IMG/VR virus record: IMGVR_UViG_3300042731_008603
Coordinates: 1 to 26,280 of that record
Reading direction: 5' to 3' (one strand)
Length of the DNA: 26,280 bases
Origin: a virus
The position numbers and the translations under genes are program-made. Positions 14,985 to 21,735 of this stretch are shown here, in pieces; within the stretch, counting starts at the first letter, position 1, and the number at the start of each line of letters is the position of its first letter. The notes beneath the pieces were generated by a model that did no database searches, was not told the origin of the DNA, and saw only the letters and a list, made by a program, of their open reading frames with translations.

Positions 14985-17729
14985 ATGTTAAACGAGCGCA
15001 AACTCACCGAAAACGAACTAGAGCAAAGAAAAATCGCTCTAAAAGGTTTGTTAAAGAACAAACAAGCTCTAGTTAAAAAATACGGTGGGGATGCTGAAAA
15101 GGTTATGTATGGAATTGCCACTAAACAGGCCAAGAAAAAAGTTGAAAAAATGAACTTAGAAAATCTTAAATCAATGATTAAAGATGCTCTTACTGTTAAA
15201 GAGGCATCTCCTTTTGTCTTAGCTGCTGACGCTGCTAGAGATGCAGGTAAAAAAGAATTTGAATTCCCAAAAGGCAGTGGTAAAATGCACCCTGTTAAAA
15301 TTAAACAAGATATTAAAACCGAAAATCTCATTAAAGAATTCCTACAGGAGCCCTTAAAATCAAGAAATGAAGCATTGTGGGATAAATTAGTTCCAAGTAG
15401 TGGACCTTCTAAATCTGTTGAAGGTGAAATGCTTAGAGCTATGAATAGATTAGTTTATAGATGGTACAATGATGGTGATAGATTTTGGGAAGGATATGGA
15501 ACTGAAACCGCAGGACCTGCTCATTCATTTTTAGTTAATTCATCTCAAATAAATAGAGAAGAACAAAGAAAATTAGAAGCATTATTTGATGCAGTAGTAG
15601 GTGAATACAGAGATGAAGTATATGAAAAAATGCTTGATGAAGTTGCTGAATTAGTACTTAGTTATATTGAAGGTATTCCTGAAGATCAATATGATGAATT
15701 AGGAAGAGAAATGTTTGATTTTGATTCTGAATATGAAGATGAAGAAGAAGATGATTATGATGAAGAAGATGATTTCTATGATTCATATGATGAAGATGAA
15801 GATGAAGATTACATGCAAGAAGATCTAGATGTAGGACATCAAGATAATGAACCTCGTATGCTTAAAAAAGATTTATATAGAATAGCTAAATACGCAGCTG
15901 AACTATATAAAATGATGGATAATTATGATGACCAAGGAGAAGTAGATTTTCCACATTGGTGGCAAGGTAAAATTATCAAAGCAAGAGATTATATAGTTAA
16001 AGCTAAGCATTATTTAGATGGCGAAGAAAAGGTAGATAAAATTGATGCTATGCTAAATGAAGTAAATTATAGTGCTCATACTGAACCTAAACATTTTGAT
16101 ATTTGCCCAGGTGCTGAAGCTTTAAGAAAAGAATTATTAGATAGTGGTAAAACAGCTGAAGAATTAGGTGAATGGACTTATAGACATGATCAATTATTCA
16201 AATTAGAAAAAGATGTTCTTAATTCTAAAAAAGCAGATGATAAACATATTAAAGCAGCAGAAGGATTACGATCTGTAATTATTAATTTATCTAGAGATTT
16301 AGGTATTGATGCTGATAAAGTACATTATTTAAAAGGCCATGTTGATAAAATAAAAGATGTTGCCTCTGGAGTAAATGAAGAAATGGATCCTACAGAAATG
16401 AAACCTGCTACTTACGCTGGTAGAGCTGTAGTAGTTCATATGCATGGACCTGAAACAGAATGGAAAGTTGAGTTTGTTGATAGTGGAAAAATGGTAGATT
16501 ATGCTGATGCAATTTCTAATCTAAAATTTGATGATGATACTACTCCTACAGACTACATGCAACGAAGAAGAGCTGAGAAAGATTACTTAGACGAAGCTAA
16601 TACTCCTCGCTACCCCGAAGGTGAACTTTCAATTAAAGATAAGATTAAAGCAATAGTGCCTCTTTGGAAACAATGGTCATCTGCCTCTGGTAGAGATGCT
16701 GATGCAATCAAAGACAAAATTAGCCGTTATACTACTTATGATAATGAAAGTGGTGGAGGAAGCTATGTTTTCGATATTTTAGATAATGCTCAATCTATAG
16801 AAGATGTTGCCAAAATTATTATGAAAAACGAAAAAGGCGACACAACTTCCCAACAACAATATTCAGTAGAACTTTTACCACCAGTAGTGTATTTCAATGT
16901 TGAATCAGGAGAATTATCTGATGACAAAAATGAATGGTATACTGATGCTGAACTTAAAGCAGGAGCTGATCAAACATCTTATACAAAAGGTACAGAGCTT
17001 AATAATGTAGTATTTGACGGAGATTATAGTCAAGCATTAGATTTTGCTAAACGCTATCCTAATTTAATTAAAGTTGTTAAAAGTTCTTTAAACGAGGCAA
17101 TGGATGGTAAGGAATTACTTATTTACTTTAAAGAAGAATATATTTTAGACAATCATTTTCACAGCGATAATAGTTATATAGTTAAAAGAGAACCATCTGG
17201 TAAGGATCAATATGTAATATTTGATTATGATGATGATACCAATAAATTCTCAATTAGACAAATGGGTGGTTACCAAATTGATCAAAAAGAGGCTATTAAA
17301 GCAGGGATGAAAGAAACAAGCAGATTAGCTAGAGCAGGAATGGATGCTTATATGGTAGATGGTAATTATTCACCCACTCCTATTTCAGCTAAAGGATTAA
17401 AAGACGCAGTTGATCATGTAATGGGTGGTTTAAGTAGAGAAGCAGATGCTCAACAATCTTTTTATGCTAAAAGAGGACCAACATCAGGTACTATAGATGA
17501 AGAAAAAATTGAAGTAGATGCTGATACAAAATTTGAGTTACCTTTAAAACACCTTATCCAAAAACACGTTAAAGAGGTAATGAAAGAAAAACTTACCAAA
17601 AGATCATCAGTAGAAAAACATATTGAAGACTTTAAAGATTCAGATGCACCTCAATTTAAAGGTAAATCTCAAGAAAAAAGACGTAAAATGGCTGTAGCAG
17701 CTTATTTATCTAAACAAAATGAAAAATAA
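14985..17729 (+). CDS. Large modular protein with repeated L-x-E sites (putative internal head polyprotein)
   Basis: A 914-aa protein built of segments separated by L-x-E or V-x-E sites that end amphipathic helices: VKE73|A, LQE122|P, LNE359|V, LDE537|A, LNE704|A. Residues 247-280 are a nearly pure Asp/Glu tract. Residues 290-350 ([20 protein letters not shown], then [14 protein letters not shown]) and the C-terminal tail ([24 protein letters not shown], split by the family into a basic motif) are patterns I recognise from virion-associated proteins of marine T4-like phages. Residues 366-455 form a helical unit with [11 protein letters not shown]. No enzyme motif was found. The sites would let a T4 gp21-like protease release five or six pieces. 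It starts 1 nt after the core-like gene and is coupled downstream by TAATG. Confidence 0.65.
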   Translation: MLNERKLTENELEQRKIALKGLLKNKQALVKKYGGDAEKVMYGIATKQAKKKVEKMNLENLKSMIKDALTVKEASPFVLAADAARDAGKKEFEFPKGSGKMHPVKIKQDIKTENLIKEFLQEPLKSRNEALWDKLVPSSGPSKSVEGEMLRAMNRLVYRWYNDGDRFWEGYGTETAGPAHSFLVNSSQINREEQRKLEALFDAVVGEYRDEVYEKMLDEVAELVLSYIEGIPEDQYDELGREMFDFDSEYEDEEEDDYDEEDDFYDSYDEDEDEDYMQEDLDVGHQDNEPRMLKKDLYRIAKYAAELYKMMDNYDDQGEVDFPHWWQGKIIKARDYIVKAKHYLDGEEKVDKIDAMLNEVNYSAHTEPKHFDICPGAEALRKELLDSGKTAEELGEWTYRHDQLFKLEKDVLNSKKADDKHIKAAEGLRSVIINLSRDLGIDADKVHYLKGHVDKIKDVASGVNEEMDPTEMKPATYAGRAVVVHMHGPETEWKVEFVDSGKMVDYADAISNLKFDDDTTPTDYMQRRRAEKDYLDEANTPRYPEGELSIKDKIKAIVPLWKQWSSASGRDADAIKDKISRYTTYDNESGGGSYVFDILDNAQSIEDVAKIIMKNEKGDTTSQQQYSVELLPPVVYFNVESGELSDDKNEWYTDAELKAGADQTSYTKGTELNNVVFDGDYSQALDFAKRYPNLIKVVKSSLNEAMDGKELLIYFKEEYILDNHFHSDNSYIVKREPSGKDQYVIFDYDDDTNKFSIRQMGGYQIDQKEAIKAGMKETSRLARAGMDAYMVDGNYSPTPISAKGLKDAVDHVMGGLSREADAQQSFYAKRGPTSGTIDEEKIEVDADTKFELPLKHLIQKHVKEVMKEKLTKRSSVEKHIEDFKDSDAPQFKGKSQEKRRKMAVAAYLSKQNEK

Positions 17730-18169
17730 TGACAGCTTCGGAATTAAAAGAGAAAATAAAATTACTTGCTAAACAAGTATACAAAGATAAAATTAAAGGA
17801 GATGATGCTGCTGTAGCATATGATGAATTAGTTAAATTCCCTGAACTTAAAGCAGTTATCATAGATTTACTTACTGTTGATTTTGACAAATTTCTTGAAT
17901 CAGTAGATTGGGTAGCTCCTCGTCCTTCAACTTTTAGAATTAATTTATTAAATGGGCAAAATTTTGTTCTTATATTTGATCCTAGAAGTTGGATTGCTCA
18001 AGTATCAGGTAAAAAATATTATTTATTAAATTTAGATGAAGAAGAAATGGCTGCCAAAGCTATTTCTCGTATATTAACCTATGGTCCTGCAAGTGGAGCA
18101 TCAGTTGAAGGTGAAAATGAAATGGTAGAACCAGATACAGATGATGAAGAAGTACCAGCAGAAGCTTAA
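17729..18169 (+). CDS. Unknown protein of the head-protein block
   Basis: A 146-aa protein not assigned to a family. Residues 1-60 are helical (SELKEKIKLLAKQVYKDKIK, then ELVKFPELKAVIIDLL). Residues 65-105 contain beta strands with FRINLLNGQNFVLIFD and AQVSGKKYYLLNL. The C-terminus is acidic and disordered (EMVEPDTDDEEVPAEA). The first helix resembles the amphipathic opening of the putative capsid-targeted proteins but lacks the terminal L-x-E. It starts inside the stop of the 914-aa gene (TAATG) and ends 5 nt before the next gene, so it is translated as part of the same block. It is probably a virion or assembly protein. Confidence 0.55.
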   Translation: MTASELKEKIKLLAKQVYKDKIKGDDAAVAYDELVKFPELKAVIIDLLTVDFDKFLESVDWVAPRPSTFRINLLNGQNFVLIFDPRSWIAQVSGKKYYLLNLDEEEMAAKAISRILTYGPASGASVEGENEMVEPDTDDEEVPAEA

Positions 18170-18174
18170 AATAA

Positions 18175-18843
18175 ATGGCAGATATTAAAACATATGGAGA
18201 TTTAAAAAAAACCATCCAGTACATTAAAGGAGCAAAAAAGGGTGGTGAAATTAATGATGCTGTAGTTAATGCCATTATAGGTAACATCCCGGGAATGGGA
18301 GTAGCTAAAAGTGTATATGATGTATTGCAAGTTGCTTTTAGAAAACCAGATGAAAAAAAAAGTCAAACTTGGTTAGATAAATTAGATATTGATGATGATG
18401 TAGAAGCAATAGTAGATGATAGTGTAGAAAATACTTTTTTAAAAGATTTAGCTGCTACATTTGAAAATGAACCTGATGATAAAGAATTAGAAGATGATTT
18501 TAATATGAATCAAAGGTTAGTAGATTTTTTAAAAGATAAACACAACAATAGAACTGTTACAGGAATACAAGAAAATATTAATATGAAAACAAGATTTCAA
18601 CAATTAGCAGGTATTATAGAACAAGAACAACAAGGAGGAGAAGGTGAAGTAGCTAGTTCTGTTAGAATTATAGATAAAGATTTAGATGATCAAAAATCTA
18701 ATTTTAAAATGATTAATACTAGAGATAAAATGGGTCAACTTTTAGATGCTATGGTAGATAATATCAAACAAGTTAATCCTGATTTTGTTGAATCATCTCA
18801 ATTTTCACAAGCTGTTATTGCATTTTACAATAAGTATAAATAA
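18175..18843 (+). CDS. Conserved phage protein, probably virion-associated
   Basis: A 222-aa protein. Residues 1-45 contain a helix and a Gly-rich hydrophobic stretch (NAIIGNIPGMGVAKSVYDVL) that may touch a membrane or pack as a helical hairpin. Residues 58-125 (TWLDKLDIDDDVEAIVDD, then ENTFLKDLA, and later FLKDKHNNRTVTG) match a pattern I know from other phages without known function. A second segment follows, NMKTRFQQLAGIIEQEQQ at about 136-153, which resembles the internal site-bearing helices of cyanophage core proteins. The C-terminal 65 residues are a separate small helical unit. TAATG couples it to the nuclease-like gene downstream. Confidence 0.55.
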   Translation: MADIKTYGDLKKTIQYIKGAKKGGEINDAVVNAIIGNIPGMGVAKSVYDVLQVAFRKPDEKKSQTWLDKLDIDDDVEAIVDDSVENTFLKDLAATFENEPDDKELEDDFNMNQRLVDFLKDKHNNRTVTGIQENINMKTRFQQLAGIIEQEQQGGEGEVASSVRIIDKDLDDQKSNFKMINTRDKMGQLLDAMVDNIKQVNPDFVESSQFSQAVIAFYNKYK

Positions 18844-19910
18844 TGGATGTATTTGATAAAATATTAAAAGAACATAGTTGGAAATTCCCAAAAGGATATC
18901 CTGATATGGATAATAAAGAAGATAGAACTCTTCTTGAAAATATTATCAATAGTTATCTAACTGAAGCTGAAGAAGATGTTGAAATAGCTGATGATAAAGA
19001 AGTTTTAGATATTAAACAAGAAAAAAAAGATGATCCTCAAGGTGGGTCTCAAGTTTATAATGATACTATAAGAAATGCCTTATATGGAAGTGATTGGGAA
19101 GGTAAACCAATCCCCAGACCTAAGAAAAAATATCCTTACCAACAAAATACATTCTCAGTTAGTGTAGCTTCAGAAGACCAGGAAATGTTTGATAAATTAT
19201 ATCCTGTTAAACCACCTAAAGTAGGTGAACCTATTGGAAGTGCTGGTTCATTAGGAGTAGGAAATGGAGAAATTGCCTTATACTGGTTATACCATTTTTC
19301 AGATAGTGCAAATGTAAAAGAAGGTAGAGATGGTGATGATCCAGATTTATTTTTTGATGATCAAGGAGTAGAGGTTAAATCTTGGAAATCTCATAAAGGA
19401 AAACATGGTTTAGGTAGATTTGGAGATGATAAAGAAAATTTATCTTTACTTGCTGTTATTTTTGGATTTAATGCTTTAGCTACTGTATTTGGAGATGGGG
19501 AAGAAGTTTCTAATACAGTTAATCCAACTAATTTTAAAGGAAGTGAGCTTATAGAAGCAATGGCTAAAGTAAAAGAATTTAAAAGCATAATTGATAATAG
19601 TACTGAATTAGTTAATAATTATCCTTTATTTAAAAGCATTAAAGATAATGCTGATAGAGTTTATAGACAATTATCAATAGGTGATGATGAAGATCCTAGA
19701 GGTATGGCAATGTCAATGGCTATTAAATTATTAGAACCAAAATTAACTAGAAAACCTGGGGATGGAAATCACTTAGTAAATGTTAAATCAGATGGTAATA
19801 TGAAATTCTTCCAAATAGACTTTAGTAAATTAGAAAGTGATGAATTATTAAATGACTTTGTAGTTAAACAAAGTGCAATTGTAATAGACTTTGATAAAAT
19901 TTGGGGATAA
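18843..19910 (+). CDS. PD-(D/E)XK-like nuclease with L-x-E N-terminal sites
   Basis: A 355-aa protein. The N-terminus carries two candidate protease sites: FDKILKE|H at 4-10 and a longer amphipathic helix ending YLTE|A at 38-42. An acidic linker follows. The predicted catalytic core begins at about 135: a Gly-rich turn and helix GNGEIALYWLY with E143, then GDDPDLF with D168, and GVEVKSWK with E177-V-K179. The order helix-Glu, P-D, E-x-K is the PD-(D/E)XK restriction-endonuclease fold signature. Residues 190-355 are an alpha/beta tail without further motifs. Target DNA is unknown. If the N-terminal sites are used, the nuclease would be matured and carried inside the head, as a candidate weapon against host DNA. 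The nuclease call rests on motifs only. Confidence 0.6.
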   Translation: MDVFDKILKEHSWKFPKGYPDMDNKEDRTLLENIINSYLTEAEEDVEIADDKEVLDIKQEKKDDPQGGSQVYNDTIRNALYGSDWEGKPIPRPKKKYPYQQNTFSVSVASEDQEMFDKLYPVKPPKVGEPIGSAGSLGVGNGEIALYWLYHFSDSANVKEGRDGDDPDLFFDDQGVEVKSWKSHKGKHGLGRFGDDKENLSLLAVIFGFNALATVFGDGEEVSNTVNPTNFKGSELIEAMAKVKEFKSIIDNSTELVNNYPLFKSIKDNADRVYRQLSIGDDEDPRGMAMSMAIKLLEPKLTRKPGDGNHLVNVKSDGNMKFFQIDFSKLESDELLNDFVVKQSAIVIDFDKIWG

Positions 19911-20503
19911 TGAGCTGTAATTGTGAAAATAAAATAACGGGACCTTTGTTAACAGAAAGTAAAGTAAAATCTTTATTATCTGAAGGTCTACAATATCATA
20001 TAGATAATGAACTTCCTTTATTTGAAACAGTATATCGTATTGGTTCAGACAAACATTTATCCTTAATTAAAGAAGCTAGAAAATTATATTCTAGAAATGT
20101 AATTAATTTGTGTGAAGAAGATGAAGGTTTAATTAAAACCCATTTAGGTGAATTTGGAGTATATGAAGGTGAAAGTGTACCTTTAGATTTACCTATGTTA
20201 GATGAAAAGAAAAAAGCTAAGAAAAAGAAAAAAGATCCACCACTAGGTAAACCTAAAAGAGGTGGTTCTAAAGCATATTATGTTTATGTAAGGGATCCTA
20301 AAACTAAAAGAATTAAAAAAGTATCATTTGGTTCAGGCGGATTAAGAGCAAAAATTCGAAATTCTAAAGCAAGAAATGCTTTTGCTAAAAGACATAGATG
20401 TAAAGAAAAAAATGATAGAACTAAACCATCTTACTGGTCTTGTAGACTACCAAGATATGCTAGTGCATTAGGTTTAGGAGCAAATATGAATACCTTCTGG
20501 TAA
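19910..20503 (+). CDS. Two-part virion-type protein: core-like module plus basic Cys/Trp module
   Basis: The ATG at 19910 is chosen because it makes the TAATG stop-start overlap seen at neighbouring junctions; an in-frame ATG lies 9 nt upstream. This gives 197 aa. LLTE|S at 13-17 and LLSE|G at 22-26 are candidate protease sites. Residues 27-95 (NELPLFETVYRIGSDKH, then GEFGVYEGESVPLDLPML) are a family I recognise from T4-like phages. MLDE at 96-99 separates this from a Lys-rich linker (KKKAKKKKKD). The C-terminal module has YYVYVRDPKTKRIKKVSFG and an RNAFAKRHRC, YWSCRLPRY pattern, common in marine phages. It is strongly basic with paired Cys, so it plausibly binds DNA, perhaps condensing it in the head. 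Function is inferred. Confidence 0.65.
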   Translation: MSCNCENKITGPLLTESKVKSLLSEGLQYHIDNELPLFETVYRIGSDKHLSLIKEARKLYSRNVINLCEEDEGLIKTHLGEFGVYEGESVPLDLPMLDEKKKAKKKKKDPPLGKPKRGGSKAYYVYVRDPKTKRIKKVSFGSGGLRAKIRNSKARNAFAKRHRCKEKNDRTKPSYWSCRLPRYASALGLGANMNTFW

Positions 20504-20919
20504 TGGAAAGAGTTAGAGAAGCAATACATAACGTTTTAAATGAAAAAAAGAAAAAACGAGATAGATGTCTTCGTATTGCTGACCGCAAATTTAAAAAACC
20601 ATCAGCTTATAAATCAGGAGCTGTAGTCAGATGTCGTAAAGGAGACATTTGGAAAGGAGTAAAAGAACACGTTCAAACTTTAAGTGAAAAAGAAAAAGAA
20701 TCTTTACACAAATGGTTTAAACGTTCTGGTCCTTCAGGTAAAGAAGGTGGTTGGGTTGATTGTAATACAGGTAGAAAAGATTCTAAAACAGGTAAAATGA
20801 AATATAAAGCCTGCGGTAGAAAAAAAGGAGAAAAAAGAGCAAAATACCCATCTTGTAGACCTACACCTTCAAAATGTAAGGATAAAGGAAAAGGTAAATC
20901 ATGGGGGAAAACAAAATAA
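20503..20919 (+). CDS. Basic Cys-rich protein of the WVDCNTGRK family
   Basis: A 138-aa, very Lys/Arg-rich protein. MERVREAIHNVLNE at 1-14 is an amphipathic helix ending in L-N-E, again like a capsid-targeting peptide. Residues 20-48 contain RIADRKFKKPSAYKSGAVVR and GDIWKGV. The C-terminal 70 residues have the recurrent pattern HKWF, GGWVDCNTGRK, ACGRKKGEKR, YPSCRPTPSKC, GKGKSWGKT, known from marine phages and, as I recall, from algal giant viruses (possibly DUF5872). The regularly spaced Cys and basic residues suggest DNA or RNA binding, possibly zinc dependent. TAATG coupling to the preceding gene with the same character suggests the pair works together. The next gene starts 19 nt inside it. 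Confidence 0.65.
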   Translation: MERVREAIHNVLNEKKKKRDRCLRIADRKFKKPSAYKSGAVVRCRKGDIWKGVKEHVQTLSEKEKESLHKWFKRSGPSGKEGGWVDCNTGRKDSKTGKMKYKACGRKKGEKRAKYPSCRPTPSKCKDKGKGKSWGKTK

Positions 20920-21167
20920 ATCCTTATCTTGATAAGGGTAATATAAGAACATTTTCTAAAGATGTTGATCCAATGGAATTGGTTTGGCATCAAGATGATG
21001 AAGATAGAACAATAGAAATTCTTGAAGGCGAAGGATGGTGTATCCAACGAGATAATATGTTACCTCGAGCAATGAAAGAAGGTGAAACAATATTTATAAC
21101 TAAAGGTGAAATTCACCGTGTATTAAAAGGTACAACTGATCTAAAAATTAGAATAAATGAAATGTAA
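20901..21167 (+). CDS. Small cupin-fold protein
   Basis: An 88-aa protein with the two-part cupin pattern: WHQDDEDRTIEILEGEGW at about 29-46, with H30 and acidic residues, and GETIFITKGEIHRV at about 61-74, with H73. The usual first motif G(X)5HXH(X)3-4E is only partly kept, so metal binding is possible but not certain. Short cupins of this kind occur in T4-like marine phages without known substrate. Sugar-nucleotide isomerase-like or binding roles are typical of the fold. It overlaps the preceding gene by 19 nt. The metallothionein-like peptide starts 11 nt before its end in another frame. Confidence 0.65.
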   Translation: MGENKINPYLDKGNIRTFSKDVDPMELVWHQDDEDRTIEILEGEGWCIQRDNMLPRAMKEGETIFITKGEIHRVLKGTTDLKIRINEM

Positions 21168-21222
21168 TTGTAAAGTATGTAATTGCGGAACATCATGTGA
21201 TTGTACATGCTGTAATTGCTAA
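21157..21222 (+). CDS. Metallothionein-like Cys-rich micropeptide
   Basis: A 21-codon ORF, ATG at 21157 and TAA at 21220-21222, too short for usual gene callers. Nine of 21 residues are Cys (positions 3, 5, 8, 10, 14, 16, 18, 19, 21), giving five C-x-C motifs and one CC. The rest are only M, K, N, V, G, T, S and D, with no aromatic residue. Such a composition does not arise by chance from this AT-rich DNA and is typical of metallothioneins, which bind Zn, Cd or Cu(I) through clustered thiolates. Nine Cys would suit a cluster of about three metals. The start overlaps the cupin gene by 11 nt, consistent with translational coupling. The next gene starts 12 nt after the stop. Possible roles are metal supply to virion zinc proteins, metal or redox protection, or host interference. 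Confidence 0.6.
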   Translation: MKCNCKVCNCGTSCDCTCCNC

Positions 21223-21234
21223 AAATATTTAATT

Positions 21235-21447
21235 ATGGCGTTTGAAATTAGCCCAATATTAGATGCTCATGGGAATGGTAAAGCATTTTTTGAATATTAT
21301 TCTGATCTATTTATTGGATTAACAGAATCAGAAATAGTAGCTCAAAGTAAATTAGCAGCTAATAGATTATTAGATAAAGAAATGATTTCCAAAGATAACT
21401 GGGATATGTTTAGAGAAGGCATTATCGTTAAGTGGATGGAAAGTTAA
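21235..21447 (+). CDS. Small unknown protein
   Basis: A 70-aa protein I do not recognise. It looks fully helical after a short N-terminal segment (MAFEISPILDAHGNGKAFFEYYSD), with a charged amphipathic middle (ESEIVAQSKLAANRLLDKEM) and a C-terminal NWDMFREGIIVKWM. No signal peptide or metal motif is visible. It lies 12 nt after the metallothionein-like peptide and is the last gene before the terminator at 21515, so it closes the transcript that began upstream of the head-protein block. Confidence 0.55.
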   Translation: MAFEISPILDAHGNGKAFFEYYSDLFIGLTESEIVAQSKLAANRLLDKEMISKDNWDMFREGIIVKWMES

Positions 21448-21461
21448 AATAAAAATTTATA

Positions 21462-21482
21462 GGATAGATTCATAGCCTATCC
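21462..21482 (+). other. Small hairpin upstream of terminator
   Basis: GGATAG at 21462-21467 can pair with CTATCC at 21477-21482 across a 9-nt loop. It is followed by a 30-nt purine-rich run before the terminator. It could be a 3'-UTR stability element or part of a small RNA. The evidence is base-pairing only. Confidence 0.3.
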
Positions 21483-21514
21483 GCTCGAAAGAGAAAGAAA
21501 AGAATAAAGAGATC

Positions 21515-21547
21515 TGTGGCCTCCGTTTGGAGGCCACATTTTAGTTT
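21515..21547 (+). terminator. Rho-independent terminator
   Basis: A perfect 10-bp GC-rich stem: TGTGGCCTCC at 21515-21524 pairs with GGAGGCCACA at 21529-21538 around a GTTT loop, followed by TTTTAGTTT. It is the most GC-rich segment nearby and the only clear intrinsic terminator in the window. The TTTG box of the next class I promoter overlaps its loop and descending arm. Confidence 0.8.
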
Positions 21548-21557
21548 CGTATATTAA
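21526..21557 (+). promoter_or_regulatory. Class I promoter overlapping the terminator
   Basis: TTTG at 21526-21529 inside the terminator hairpin, 20 nt, then TATATTAA at 21550-21557 preceded by TTCG. It ends 22 nt before the ATG at 21580. Geometry and the TTCGTATATT string match the site at 8901. Confidence 0.65.
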
Positions 21558-21579
21558 TGTGTTAAAAATAAAAGTATAG

Positions 21580-21735
21580 ATGAATATAGATAAAGAATTC
21601 TACTTAGTAAGAAAAAGTGAAGGTAATTCATTTCAAAGATTAATGATGTTTTTTTTAGAACAAAACAAAAAACATGGTGCTAGTTTTGGAGTAGCAGGAA
21701 TGTATAATACACTAAATAGATTTTATGGCGAGTAA
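21580..21735 (+). CDS. 51-aa protein of unknown function
   Basis: A short ORF not caught by a longer-length cut-off: ATG at 21580, TAA at 21733-21735. It begins MNIDKEFYLVRKSEG and continues as a helix (FQRLMMFFLEQNKKHG), ending GMYNTLNRFYGE. It is placed 22 nt after a strong class I promoter and overlaps the start of the FAD-dependent dehydrogenase by 11 nt, so it is very likely translated and coupled to it. No family was recognised. It may be a small partner of the dehydrogenase or an early host-interaction protein. Confidence 0.6.
   Translation: MNIDKEFYLVRKSEGNSFQRLMMFFLEQNKKHGASFGVAGMYNTLNRFYGE

Noticed and set aside
19901-19912. Start of the 19910 gene at the upstream ATG (19901)
   Set aside because: The ATG at 19910 makes the TAATG overlap used by neighbouring genes. 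The upstream start adds only MGI inside the previous gene.
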